NCBI GenBank assembly: GCA_013115145.1
Contig: JAAPAO010000075.1
Location: 1 to 64,000, forward strand
Reading direction: 5' to 3'
Source of the DNA: Perkinsus chesapeaki
Taxonomy: Eukaryota; Perkinsozoa; Perkinsida; Perkinsidae
DNA: 64,000 nucleotides
The notes under the pieces: generated by a model
What the model saw: only the letters and a program-made list of their open reading frames with translations
Database searches by the model: none
Told to the model about the DNA's origin: nothing
Made by a program: the position numbers and the translations under genes
In this document: piece after piece, positions 13,678-24,400 of the stretch
How positions within the stretch are numbered: position 1 is the stretch's first letter
Layout of the letters: every line of letters starts with the position of its first letter

Positions 13678-15045
13678 ATGCGTGAAGTCATCTGCATCAA
13701 CGTCGGTCAAGGAGGCATCCAGGTCGGCAACGCTTGCTGGGAGCTCTTCTGCCTCGAACACGGTATTGGTCCCGACGGTACCTTGGCCTCTGACAAGTCT
13801 AATGTTGGCGACGATGCCTTCAGTACATTCTTCTCAGAGACCGGCGCTGGAAAGTTCGTGCCTCGGTGCGTCTTTGTTGACTTGGAGCCCAATGTTGTTG
13901 ATGAGATCCGTACTGGTACCTATCGTCAACTATTCCATCCTGAACAGCTCATCACTGGCAAGGAGGATGCTGCTAACAACTTTGCTCGAGGTCACTATAC
14001 TATCGGCAAGGAGATTGTCGACTTGTGCTTGGACCGCATTCGTAAGCTTGCTGACAACTGCACTGGCCTGCAGGGCTTCTTGGTGTTCAATGCTTGCGGT
14101 GGTGGCACTGGCTCTGGTATGGGCTGTCTTATCCTTGAGCGCTTGAGCGTTGATTACGGCAAGAAATCTAAGCTGTCGTTTACTATTTGGCCTTGCCCCC
14201 AGGTGTCCACAGCGGTCGTCGAGCCCTACAATACAGTTCTCTGTGTCCACTCCCTCCTGGAACACACTGATGTGACCTGTCAAATGGACAATGAAGCTCT
14301 CTATGACATTTGCCGTCGTAATCTTGATATTGAGAGGCCGACTTACACCAATCTCAACAGACTGATCGCTCAGTGCATAAGCTCCTTAACTGCGTCCCTT
14401 CGCTTCGATGGTGCTCTCAACGTCGATGTGACCGAGTTCCAGACCAACTTGGTGCCTTACCCTCGTATTCACTTCATGCTCAGCTCTTATGCGCCCATCA
14501 TATCTGCCGAGAAGGCTTACCACGAGCAGCTGTCGGTCGCCGAGATCACCAATTCGGTGTTCGAGCCCGCCTCTATGATGGTCAAATGTGATCCTCGTCA
14601 TGGGAAGTACATGGCATGCTGTCTGATGTATCGCGGCGATGTTGTCCCTAAGGACGTGAATGCTGCGGTTGCCACCATCAAGACGAAGAGAACTATCCAG
14701 TTTGTCGACTGGTCACCAACGGGCTTCAAGTGCGGTATCAACTATCAGCCTCCCACCGTTGTTCCTGGTGGCGATTTGGCTAAGGTCATGCGCGCCGTGT
14801 GTATGATCTCCAACTCAACTGCGGTTGCTGAAGTGTTCTCTCGCATCGATCACAAGTTCGATCTTATGTACGCCAAGCGTGCCTTTGTTCATTGGTATGT
14901 GGGTGAAGGTATGGAGGAGGGTGAGTTCTCCGAAGCCAGAGAAGATTTGGCGGCTCTAGAGAAAGATTATGAGGAAGTCGGTATTGAGACTGCTGAAGGC
15001 GAATGGGACGAAGAGGAAGGCGGCGGCTACGGTGATGAATTCTAG
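13678..15045 (+). CDS. Alpha-tubulin, cysteine-rich variant
   Basis: Microtubule subunit, 455 residues, one uninterrupted exon. It starts [10 protein letters not shown]. The GTP-binding tubulin signature is GGGTGSG (about residues 141-147). Lys40 is kept (PDGTLASDK), but the loop after it is one residue shorter than usual. The C-terminal half from [16 protein letters not shown] to the acidic tail is nearly canonical; the tail ends GDEF rather than GDEY. The first half carries many cysteines where alpha-tubulins normally have Ser, Val or Ala ([59 protein letters not shown]). Beta-tubulin follows after 162 bp on the same strand. The identity is certain. Confidence 0.97.
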   Translation: MREVICINVGQGGIQVGNACWELFCLEHGIGPDGTLASDKSNVGDDAFSTFFSETGAGKFVPRCVFVDLEPNVVDEIRTGTYRQLFHPEQLITGKEDAANNFARGHYTIGKEIVDLCLDRIRKLADNCTGLQGFLVFNACGGGTGSGMGCLILERLSVDYGKKSKLSFTIWPCPQVSTAVVEPYNTVLCVHSLLEHTDVTCQMDNEALYDICRRNLDIERPTYTNLNRLIAQCISSLTASLRFDGALNVDVTEFQTNLVPYPRIHFMLSSYAPIISAEKAYHEQLSVAEITNSVFEPASMMVKCDPRHGKYMACCLMYRGDVVPKDVNAAVATIKTKRTIQFVDWSPTGFKCGINYQPPTVVPGGDLAKVMRAVCMISNSTAVAEVFSRIDHKFDLMYAKRAFVHWYVGEGMEEGEFSEAREDLAALEKDYEEVGIETAEGEWDEEEGGGYGDEF

Positions 15046-15156
15046 GTAACTATTATTGCATGACAAACTCATTTTCAGAGTGATAGCTTCTTGCTATATA
15101 TTAAATCACTCTTCCATTATATTGTCTTTCGTTTTCTCAATGGGACATTGCGGTGA

Positions 15157-16554
<1,398 letters not shown>

Positions 16555-17115
16555 TTCTTTGACGACAAGCCCGCGGCCTATGAGGACGGTGCGAAATTCA
16601 GTGTGAGATTATGAAGTGTAGTTGTCTCCTATCACAACTGCCTAGTCAGTGATAAGCCGGTATTTGGATACATTTTAAATATCGCTATAATGGCACTTGC
16701 TCTCTGGCTAAGCATTCTGTGATATGGTAGGCGATGCACTTAGTGGTACATGTTAAAGTGTTAAAGACTTATTGTGTTAATAGTAACTGTCAATAGAATG
16801 CAGTTGAGAGTTATTGGTAATATCGAAAGAAAAGCTATTGTTTCGATAAAAGTATCTTTTCCAATTGAGTGTTCAGCCATCACTAACATCTGACACTACT
16901 ACTTGTACTAGTTGCTAGACCTACTCTACAGTGGGTGGGGGGGGTGTGAAATAGCGACCGTTAAATCACACTGTATCGTCCGTCGAGCAGGCTAAAGGAC
17001 CGAGTCGTCGGTTGTGGAGGGTGCATATTGAGCATAAATCTGACGGCGCCATTTTGGCCAGAGATTTGTGAAACTCGGTACAACACAACACTAATACTAA
17101 CAACAAATGATTATC
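16555..17115. other. Convergent 3' intergenic region
   Basis: It lies between beta-tubulin (+) and the Hsp20-like gene (-). No gene or strong hairpin was seen. A G-run occurs at about 16931-16946. Confidence 0.6.
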
Positions 17116-18072
17116 TCACAGCTCTTCACTAATAGGTAGATCCTCAAAGGCTTCCACGGTTTTGAGCACATATTGGACCATACCGTGTCCACTGTTATCA
17201 TCACGTCTTTCTTCCAACACTTTTTCCACCGCGACAGGCAGCTGGACCACCTCTCCGTTGTTTAGTACGAACCGGGTGCCTTCCAAGCTGCGAATGCCTC
17301 CTGAGTCTTCGGGCACGAAGACGTGAGCGTTATTGTCATCACCGAACAACACTCTGACTTTGCTGTTGCTGTGGGCGTCCACAACAGCGGCTTCAAGGGC
17401 CTTCTTGTGGTGAGCCGGCAGAGCACTTCCCTTCATTATTCCATTCCTTTTTCGAAGCACTTCAATCCGAAGCCTTCCCGAAGTCTTATCGAAAGTTACA
17501 TTAGTCTTGTCGAGATTGTAGTCATCGCCTAAGTGATAGAAGCGTTGCATGAGTCGCTTGATGCCGTCATGTTCGGTGCTAGCTCGGACCACCAAGCCAT
17601 GGCCGTATTTCTTAACGGACACCGTGGAGCCCTCTCCAGCCTCGTCAACGAGAGCATGCCCTGGCAGAGTGCCAGTAATAACCACTGAGGTGTTCGTGGC
17701 GTTAACGTGGAACCCGCCAGAGGGGCCCATCGAGGCCGCCATCATTTGAGATAGAGCGTGATGAAAGGCGTCCGGTACGGCGTGAGACGTTCGCAAGAAT
17801 GGTCGGGGTTGATGCAGCATGACGGCGTGGTCGGCGGGGAGGAGCTGGTGCAGGAAGCCCGCGGCGTGAAGGATGTCATCGAGGGGCGAGGAGAAGCCGG
17901 TGCCGAAGAGATGATTCGCATTGAAGACTTCGTCCATGTGATGGAAGACTTCGGATGGGTTCGGGAATACCTGGAAGTGTATCACGCTGTGGCCGATCGG
18001 GTGGTGATCAGAATGTGTGACAGATGCCGCGGTGAAGTGCCACGCCGGCACTGATAGTAGGAGAGGTTTCAT
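17116..18072 (-). CDS. Secreted protein with an Hsp20/alpha-crystallin-like segment
   Basis: 318 residues, intronless, starting MKPLLLSVPAWHFTAASVTHS, a plausible but weak signal peptide. The N-terminal third is His-rich. About residues 120-205 resemble the alpha-crystallin fold: SVVITGTLPGHALVDEA, GHGLVVRAS, RLMQRFYHLGDDYNLDKTNV, then SGRLRIEVLRK, which mirrors the small heat-shock pattern of a return to L-x-V-x-V-x-K. This suggests chaperone-like activity, possibly in the secretory path. The C-terminal 110 residues (VRVLFGDDNNAHVFVPE and onward) are unrecognised. The gene converges on beta-tubulin. The Hsp20 assignment is an inference from the pattern. Confidence 0.6.
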   Translation of the reverse strand: MKPLLLSVPAWHFTAASVTHSDHHPIGHSVIHFQVFPNPSEVFHHMDEVFNANHLFGTGFSSPLDDILHAAGFLHQLLPADHAVMLHQPRPFLRTSHAVPDAFHHALSQMMAASMGPSGGFHVNATNTSVVITGTLPGHALVDEAGEGSTVSVKKYGHGLVVRASTEHDGIKRLMQRFYHLGDDYNLDKTNVTFDKTSGRLRIEVLRKRNGIMKGSALPAHHKKALEAAVVDAHSNSKVRVLFGDDNNAHVFVPEDSGGIRSLEGTRFVLNNGEVVQLPVAVEKVLEERRDDNSGHGMVQYVLKTVEAFEDLPISEEL

Positions 18073-18148
18073 GGTAACTTAATTAACGATATAGAGATTA
18101 ACAGCGCAAACCAAGATCACGGGTGAAACTAAAAGTTAATGCGAAAGA

Positions 18149-18319
18149 CTAACACCGGCACATAGAGGATGTGGAAGAGTGACCGTACTTTGCCTTTCTT
18201 GCCATGGCACCCTCTGGAAGATTCTCGATGAGGCTGATAACAGCAACAAGTGCCATCTGAGCCAGAGCCTCAGGTCTCCACGAGGGCAAATGGATCTTAA
18301 CCGTGCCAAGAGTTTTCAT
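18149..18319 (-). CDS. Small ORF of 56 residues, unrecognised
   Basis: It opens with ATG at 18319 (MKTLGTVKIHLPSWRPEALA, then ENLPEGAMARKAKYGH) and stops at 18149. Its composition is protein-like. It lies just downstream of the unknown minus-strand gene at 18335-18881 and could be a further exon of it or an independent small gene. Confidence 0.3.
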   Translation of the reverse strand: MKTLGTVKIHLPSWRPEALAQMALVAVISLIENLPEGAMARKAKYGHSSTSSMCRC

Positions 18320-18334
18320 GTGATAGTCCCAATG

Positions 18335-18881
18335 TTAACCTAAGAGGGCAAGCGTACTTAATGGTCCAGTCGAGCAATGCAGATAAGCTATCGTACAAGC
18401 CTTGTGTGAATTCTGCTCGTCTCCGATATGCCTATAAACTTCCCAAAAGGTGTCGTCTCCTGAAGCCGTTCGCAAGGCTGTATTCGTAAGGAGCGGTATT
18501 TCCTTTACAGGCTGAGCAGCGGGCCACTCATACCTCGCTCCCGAGGGCTATCCAATCGCTCTGCCTCTTGTCGACATCAGTGAATCTGCGTTAGCTGGTT
18601 GGGTGTGATTTTCTCCATTCCAAAGGGCGCGGGGTCGACCCCGGCATCGTACAACTTCTCATTTGAGCTTCACTTGTCTTACAAGATAGTGTCGCCCAAC
18701 GCTTTGGGTCTCCTGTGGGCGTCGTGCGGGAACTCCTTAGCGTCCCCGAAAATCATGAAGGGTCCATCGATGTAATCGATTTCGCTCGAAGATACCACTT
18801 TAGTTTCCCTCTCTTCCTTTGGCAATACCCCACATTCTCTCCAATACGCCACGAAGACGATTGTCGTGAGGCCGCCGCATT
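18335..18881 (-). CDS. Unrecognised multi-exon gene, 3' part
   Basis: Three consecutive pieces read as exons. 18683-18881 encodes CGGLTTIVFVAYWRECG, then EIDYIDGPFMIFGDAKEF, with donor gtaaga. 18534-18585 encodes FTDVDKRQSDWIALGSE, with donor gtatga. 18335-18511 encodes PVKEIPLLTNTALRTASGDD and continues to STGPLSTLALLG and a TAA. The first junction agrees in phase (TT plus A). The second implies an intron of only 22 nt (18512-18533), or 31 nt with the next acceptor, which is unusually small. The 5' end is unresolved. The gene is divergent from EFL. I do not recognise the protein. Confidence 0.45.
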
Positions 18882-18937
18882 CTAAGTTTGCCGGGCGAAG
18901 GCATCTCCGTCATGCGCACATGAATCGATCATTATTA

Positions 18938-18951
18938 TTCTCGCTCGCCCA
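18938..18951 (+). promoter_or_regulatory. Shared upstream motif, EFL
   Basis: TTCTCGCTCGCCCA, identical over 14 nt to the motif upstream of alpha-tubulin, lies 76 bp before the EFL start codon. Confidence 0.4.
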
Positions 18952-19027
18952 TAGCTATTTCCACAATGGACGTAGAGCGTTAACAACAACACTTCCGTCT
19001 TGCTTCGGACAATTGTAATTGGAAAAA

Positions 19028-20443
19028 ATGTCTGCTGCCCCTGGAGAGAAGACTCATATGTCGATTGTGATCTGCGGTCACGTCGATTCCGGCAAGTCCA
19101 CCACTACCGGTCGTCTGTTGTTCGAGCTCGGCGGTGTTTCGGAGAGAGAAGTGGAGAAGCTGAAGCAAGAGGCCGATCGCCTTGGCAAATCCTCCTTCGC
19201 CTTCGCTTTCTATATGGATCGCCAGAAGGAGGAGCGTGAGCGTGGTGTTACTATTGCCTGCACCACCAAGGAGTTCTTCACCGAGACCTGGCACTATACT
19301 GTAATTGACGCCCCCGGCCATAGAGATTTCATCAAGAACATGATCACCGGTGCCTCCCAGGCCGATGTGGCTCTCTTAATGGTCCCCGCTGATGGTAACT
19401 TTGGTACATCTATTGCCAAGGGCAATCACAAGGCTGGTGAGATCCAAGGACAAACCCGTCAGCATGCTCGCCTTATTAATTTGTTGGGCGTCAAGCAGTT
19501 GGTTGTTGGTGTTAACAAGATGGATTCTGACGTTGCTGGTTACAAGCAGTCTCGTTATGAGGAAATCCGTGATGAGATGAAAAATATGCTTGGCCGTGTT
19601 GGCTGGAAGAAGGACTTCGTTGAGAAGTGTGTCCCTGTCATTCCCATCTCCGGTTGGGTCGGTGACAACCTCATCAAGAAGTCCACCCATATGGACTGGT
19701 GGCATGGTGTCGATGTTGTCCGTGACCCCGCTTCCTCAGATGTCATCCATATTGATACTCTTTATGATGCTCTCGAGAAGTTCGCCACCGTGCCCAAGCG
19801 TGTCAGCGATGCCCCTATGAGAATGCCGGTATCTGGTATCTACAAGATCAAGGGTGTTGGTGATGTTATCACTGGACGTATTGAGCAAGGTGTCGTGAAG
19901 CCAAATGAGGATGTCATCTTCCTGCCCACTCACACTCCTGCCACACCCTGCTCCGGGAAGGTCTTCACCATCGAGATGCATCACAAACGTCACGAACAAG
20001 CCCTTCCTGGTGACAACGTCGGTCTCAACGTTAAGGGTCTGATCAAGGAGAACATGCCTCGTGTTGGTGATGTTATGATTTATAAGAAGGATACCTCTCT
20101 GAAGCACGTTCAGTCCTTCACTGCTCAGATTCAGGTGCTGGACATCCCCGGTGAAATTAAGGTCGGTTATTCTCCCATCGCTTTTGTTCGTACCGGTCGT
20201 TCCGCTTGCAAGCTTGCTAAGATCAACTGGAAGGTTGGTAAGGAGACCGGTGGCAAGAAGATGGAAGATCCTCATTCTCTCAAGTCTAATGAGATGGCCG
20301 AAGTTGTTTTTGAACCCATCCAGCCTCTTGTGGTCGATTCCTATAAGAACTGTGAGGGTCTCTCCCGTGTTGCTCTTATGGAGGGTAATGGTGTTGCTAT
20401 GCTTGGCAAGTGCACTTCTACTGTCGCCAAGGTAGTTAAGTAG
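19028..20443 (+). CDS. EFL: EFL, elongation factor-like GTPase
   Basis: Delivers aminoacyl-tRNA to the ribosome in lineages that have lost canonical EF-1alpha. 471 residues, intronless; start at ATG 19028 (MSAAPGEKTHMSIVICGHVD). G1 GHVDSGKST, G3 DAPGH, G4 NKMD. It is EFL rather than EF-1alpha because of FAFAFYMDRQKEERERGVTI, VALLMVPADGNFGTSIAKGN, ISGWVGDNLIKKS, THTPATPCSGKVFTIEMHHK and GKETGGKKMEDPHSLKSNEM, all typical of EFL. Codon use is C-ending and strongly biased, as in a highly expressed gene. It is followed within 130 bp by snoRNA-like sequences. Confidence 0.95.
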   Translation: MSAAPGEKTHMSIVICGHVDSGKSTTTGRLLFELGGVSEREVEKLKQEADRLGKSSFAFAFYMDRQKEERERGVTIACTTKEFFTETWHYTVIDAPGHRDFIKNMITGASQADVALLMVPADGNFGTSIAKGNHKAGEIQGQTRQHARLINLLGVKQLVVGVNKMDSDVAGYKQSRYEEIRDEMKNMLGRVGWKKDFVEKCVPVIPISGWVGDNLIKKSTHMDWWHGVDVVRDPASSDVIHIDTLYDALEKFATVPKRVSDAPMRMPVSGIYKIKGVGDVITGRIEQGVVKPNEDVIFLPTHTPATPCSGKVFTIEMHHKRHEQALPGDNVGLNVKGLIKENMPRVGDVMIYKKDTSLKHVQSFTAQIQVLDIPGEIKVGYSPIAFVRTGRSACKLAKINWKVGKETGGKKMEDPHSLKSNEMAEVVFEPIQPLVVDSYKNCEGLSRVALMEGNGVAMLGKCTSTVAKVVK

Positions 20444-20567
20444 TTAGTGGTGAGTAGTCGTTGGTCTTAATGGCCGTTTTTTCAATGTTATCTGTCCTAT
20501 CAAGGAAGACGCATCATCCTTTTCTATGTAACCCTTTGTTGGGTTTGTCCAGTGTATTATTGTTTTC

Positions 20568-20678
20568 GACTGAAGTGATGATAACTGGCATAAGTCATAG
20601 GTGGCGTGTTGTTGCGGATGAACCCCCGCAAGCCTCGTCACTGTTAATGATGATAACGCCACAAACGTCTGATCAGTC
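20568..20678 (+). ncRNA. C/D-box snoRNA candidate 1
   Basis: A perfect 6-bp terminal stem GACTGA (20568-20573) / TCAGTC (20673-20678) brings together a C box GTGATGA (20575-20581) and a D box CTGA (20669-20672). A second perfect C-type box ATGATGA (20647-20653) lies inside, as expected for C'. The length is 111 nt. The target is unknown. Confidence 0.65.
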
Positions 20679-20681
20679 CAT

Positions 20682-20768
20682 GTTGAAGTGATGATTACGA
20701 GCGCGCGTGAACTGAGCCAATCCTTGTTGGATGCGGCATGTTGAATGCTCTCTTATAACTGATCATAA
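20682..20768 (+). ncRNA. C/D-box snoRNA candidate 2
   Basis: C box GTGATGA (20688-20694), D' box CTGA (20712-20715), D box CTGA (20759-20762). The terminal stem is weak (about 3 bp). The segment before D' contains AGCGCGCGTG, which is antisense to the conserved 18S rRNA helix-41 sequence CACGCGCGCU as I recall it. Limits are approximate. Confidence 0.55.
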
Positions 20769-20795
20769 ACTAAAGGTTAATTATATGTTCACTCA

Positions 20796-20878
20796 ATTCG
20801 ATGTGATGATTACGAGCGCGCGTGAACCAACAGCTCTAAGCAGCTGATTGAAGAATGCTCTATTTATTCTGATCGAAT
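20796..20878 (+). ncRNA. C/D-box snoRNA candidate 3, paralogue of candidate 2
   Basis: Perfect 6-bp terminal stem ATTCGA (20796-20801) / TCGAAT (20873-20878) around C box GTGATGA (20803-20809) and D box CTGA (20869-20872). It shares more than 20 contiguous bases with candidate 2, starting at the C box and including the AGCGCGCGTG guide-like segment, but the D' box is degenerate (CCAA). Confidence 0.65.
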
Positions 20879-21471
20879 ATTTGATAATTGCTCAGCCCTC
20901 AGCCGATGAAGACATGTTAGTGGTAGTCAAGTTGCAATCTGGGATTTCCAAACCTTGTCGGGTTTTAAACTAAGCTCTATAGCATTCGATGCCGAACAGT
21001 CACTTAACTGTGCTTCGCAACTAGGTCTAATTCCGTCCTCGCCCAGACATAGCAACTCTGAATCTTGTAGATTGAAGATAACTATCATTGACCTGAGGTG
21101 AATCACCCCTCTAGAATGTGATGTAGGCCGTAAGGTATGATGTACGGTGGATCTCGACTGATAACCGACTTGACAGAACATAATTGAAGGTTAGCTTGAG
21201 CAGTAGTACTTTGTTGCATGAAAGTGTCACTGTGATTTGGTAGTTGTAATTATCGGTGTATGTTCACCACTAAAGCTAAGATGAATCTCGACTATCTTGT
21301 CGGTAGAAATACAATCAAGCTCGCGAAGTATATTGTGGTGATATGAATAGACGACAATCTGTCAATCTGCACTTCAATGTGCTCTCCAAAATTACTGTAT
21401 GTCAAACTCAGACCATAAGATAGTTAATGAAACATGTTATTGATAATACAAAGGTCATCTAATTAATGATG
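20879..21471. other. Intergenic, nothing clear
   Basis: It lies between the snoRNA candidates and the 3' end of the Sfi1-like gene. No open frame, RNA gene or strong hairpin was recognised. Confidence 0.55.
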
Positions 21472-24400
21472 TTATTCACTCCACCAACATCTAAGTGAAG
21501 CTGTCATCTTATTAATTCGATCTTCGGACACTTTCACTCGCCAAGCATGAAAGAATCTTTGCATGACTAACACGTCCGCAGACTGTTGCACCTCTATGCG
21601 ATCCAGCACCTGGTAATATTTGTCGCGCGCCACGAAACTGGGAATGTCACCTTCGCCCAGACAGCCCAAACCTCTCTCAAACTAGCCACTTCTTTCTTCC
21701 GTCTGACCGATCTTCCTGTCGCGCTTCGCTCCGCTCGAGCCCGCCAGGCCATGAAGAACTTCCTTCTGGCAGCAATGCGGCGAATGGCTTGAAATGCTGG
21801 TCGAAGAAGTCTGTCGATCTAATGAGAAGTAACGTTGTAGAACATCTTGTCTGAGAAATGCCTAGTAATACGGTCATGGCCAAACGTCGATCAAGATAAT
21901 GCCTATAGAAGCGAATCGAGTACATCGTCAAACTTGATGGATTCGCGGCATTGGCTTCGAAAATCACAGGAACGCGAACCATCGTGGCCTACCTCTAACA
22001 GCTTCACCATCTCATCATCTGCCCTTCCAGCAGCGCATCGTCGAGCTCTCTCGCCGCACACTCGATTCCATGCCTTCAGTACACGCCTTCGCAGCAGTAC
22101 TCGATGATAGTATGCCTTGAGCATGTCATCTCGACTAAGTCCGGGACCGCAGCAAGCCGGATACCGGCTGAGCTTCTGCGAGATCTCTGCTCTGTAGCGC
22201 CACCAACCATGGAAGGCACTGCGCAGCTTCATCAATCTCCCTTGTTGAATGGCTCCTTCGTAGGCGAGTCGATGTGCCCTGCTCCGTCGAGTTTGGCGTC
22301 TAAAGCTTTTCAAGGCAAGCACGGCTTGAATTCGCCTCAGATACCGCCCTTCAACCACCTCATCAGAGAGCGCCTTCATCCCATATCTCAAGAGCCGGTG
22401 AGTGTTATGCCTTAAAGCCATGGATTTGGAGGAGCGGTCGACCATAAGGACTCGAGGAAGCTCGTAACGCCAAGCCACAACCACCCGGCTCATCACAGAT
22501 TTATCAGACTTCGCTCGAGCCTTCCACAAAGCCAGCGCCTCCCTCGCTCGCCATCGCAGCAGGACGCCGGGGACCATCACCGACCAGACTTCGCTCATAA
22601 CTTGGGCTCTTGCCGTCTGCACCGCCCAGTGCTCGAGCGCTGCCTCCATTCGAGTGTACTCGACAGCGGCGGTGATGATGGCTTCAACTTCACCAATCCG
22701 TTTGAGCATCTTGGCCGTCTCGAACCAAGCATGGATGATGTTGGATCGAATGGGATGGGCGCGGTATAGGATGTATTGGTCGCAGCGAATTCTCAGGGCC
22801 AATGAGTGACGGAAACTAACAAGAAAAGGCGCAGTGTTGGATGGACGTGGTCGGATACACTTGGTGCGCCGCCGGGGAGAAAATTCAGGAAAATTACCGA
22901 AAATCTTGTGGATCCGAAAGCTTCAAGTATGAAAGAGAGAACTAATCATGAGAAAGATATTTCAGAGCTCAACTGAAGGACAGCCAGGCTTACCTTCGAA
23001 TCCACATACTCAACACTCGCCGCTCGAAGACCCTCTTCACGGCAGCAGCTCTTCGACAAAGTGCGGCTCGCCAAACCACTGCCATTCGCCAGGCGTCCAG
23101 GGACAGCCTACCGAGCCGTTGTACTGATCGGCCACTCATTGCGGTAAGCTTCCAGACGACCATCGCATGACCGAGTTGGTGGGTTGAGCGAGTTTGATGC
23201 AGATGACGAAGGTGACGACAGATCTCCCGGGAAGACTTGGCCCTCGCTCGCCAGCCCCGAAATGACACCAACAACAGTTGGCGAACATGACAAATGAAAA
23301 GACGATCCACGAGGAGCTTCGATCGCAGGGCTATCTGCCAGCCCCTCATCGCAGACATGCATCTCCTCACAGACGTACTGAGACCCAACAGAGCTGCCGC
23401 TTCCCTGTTACGCTGGGAATAGGCCCTCCAGCAGTTGAGCACTCCGAAGACCAGGCTCACAGTCCTCAGTCGCCATCCCTGCACAACTTGTTTCTTCACC
23501 CGCTGCCATCGAGCTCTCCTTTGCCAAGCAGACAGTCGTCCGCGGATGTACCAAAGAACTGCCAGCGCGATCCTCTCTGCGTCCCTTTGCTCGGTAGACC
23601 TCACGAACGCCTTCAGTCGCCGGAATGCTTCAGAAAGTCTGAACCGCGGTAGTCGAGCCTCCAAACGCTTGGCGGAGACGGACAGCATTGCCGATGAGAT
23701 CCATTCGACGAAAGTAAGACGAACTCTGCGTCGCTCCGCTAAGCGCCGAACCTTCAACCCCATCAGCCTCCAACTCTTCCTTTGCTCGCCGATCCTTCTT
23801 AGACCAGAGAGAGCCCGCCGCGCCAGTTCCGATCGTTTCTCTGAAGCTTTCTGGGATGCAACAATCGTTGAATAACGGAGGCGGGCACTTTCACGGAACC
23901 ATCGACCGAAGACAGCAGCGAGAGTTCGCAGACGAGATGACCGAACCACTGTGCCGAGGGCGCGCCAGGCGGAGAAGTGCCCTGCCTTGGCCTTGTGGGA
24001 GATGAGGAGCAAACCGTCCCGAAGGGAACGACCATCGACTGCCCGAGTGAGCCAGTGGGTCATGATCCTCGACAAAAAACGGCGCTTTCTTTGTAGAAGA
24101 GCCATCTCATTGCGGGCGCGCTCGAGGATACTTTCCGAATAGTGATACTTCCATCGTTGCCAAGAACATTGCACGCGTCGACCTAAGATACTTTGCTGCA
24201 GACAGACCTCCACCCGTGCACATTGGACTCTATACCGTACTTCGGCCAGCCAAGCATCGCATACAGCAGCCATGACTCTCAGACGTCCCCTCTCAACGAA
24301 GTAATTCATCCCCGATGCTTTATAGAGGCCAACTTGCCTGTTGTACGATAACTTACTAATAGCCAAGGCCAACCGCCATCTCTGCAAATGGAGAACACAT

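Noticed and set aside
13577-14283. Long open frames overlapping the tubulin genes in other frames and on the minus strand
   Set aside because: They are shadows of the strongly biased codon use of the tubulin exons; the translations resemble nothing.
17048-17058. GCCATTTTGGC resembles the core of the dinoflagellate-type spliced leader
   Set aside because: Only 11 nt match, with no leader start, donor site or Sm-like context; not an SL RNA gene.
20568-20678. GCCTCGTCA before the D' position of snoRNA candidate 1 as a guide to 28S rRNA
   Set aside because: As I recall it, the LSU rRNA carries this sequence in the same sense, so it would not base-pair.
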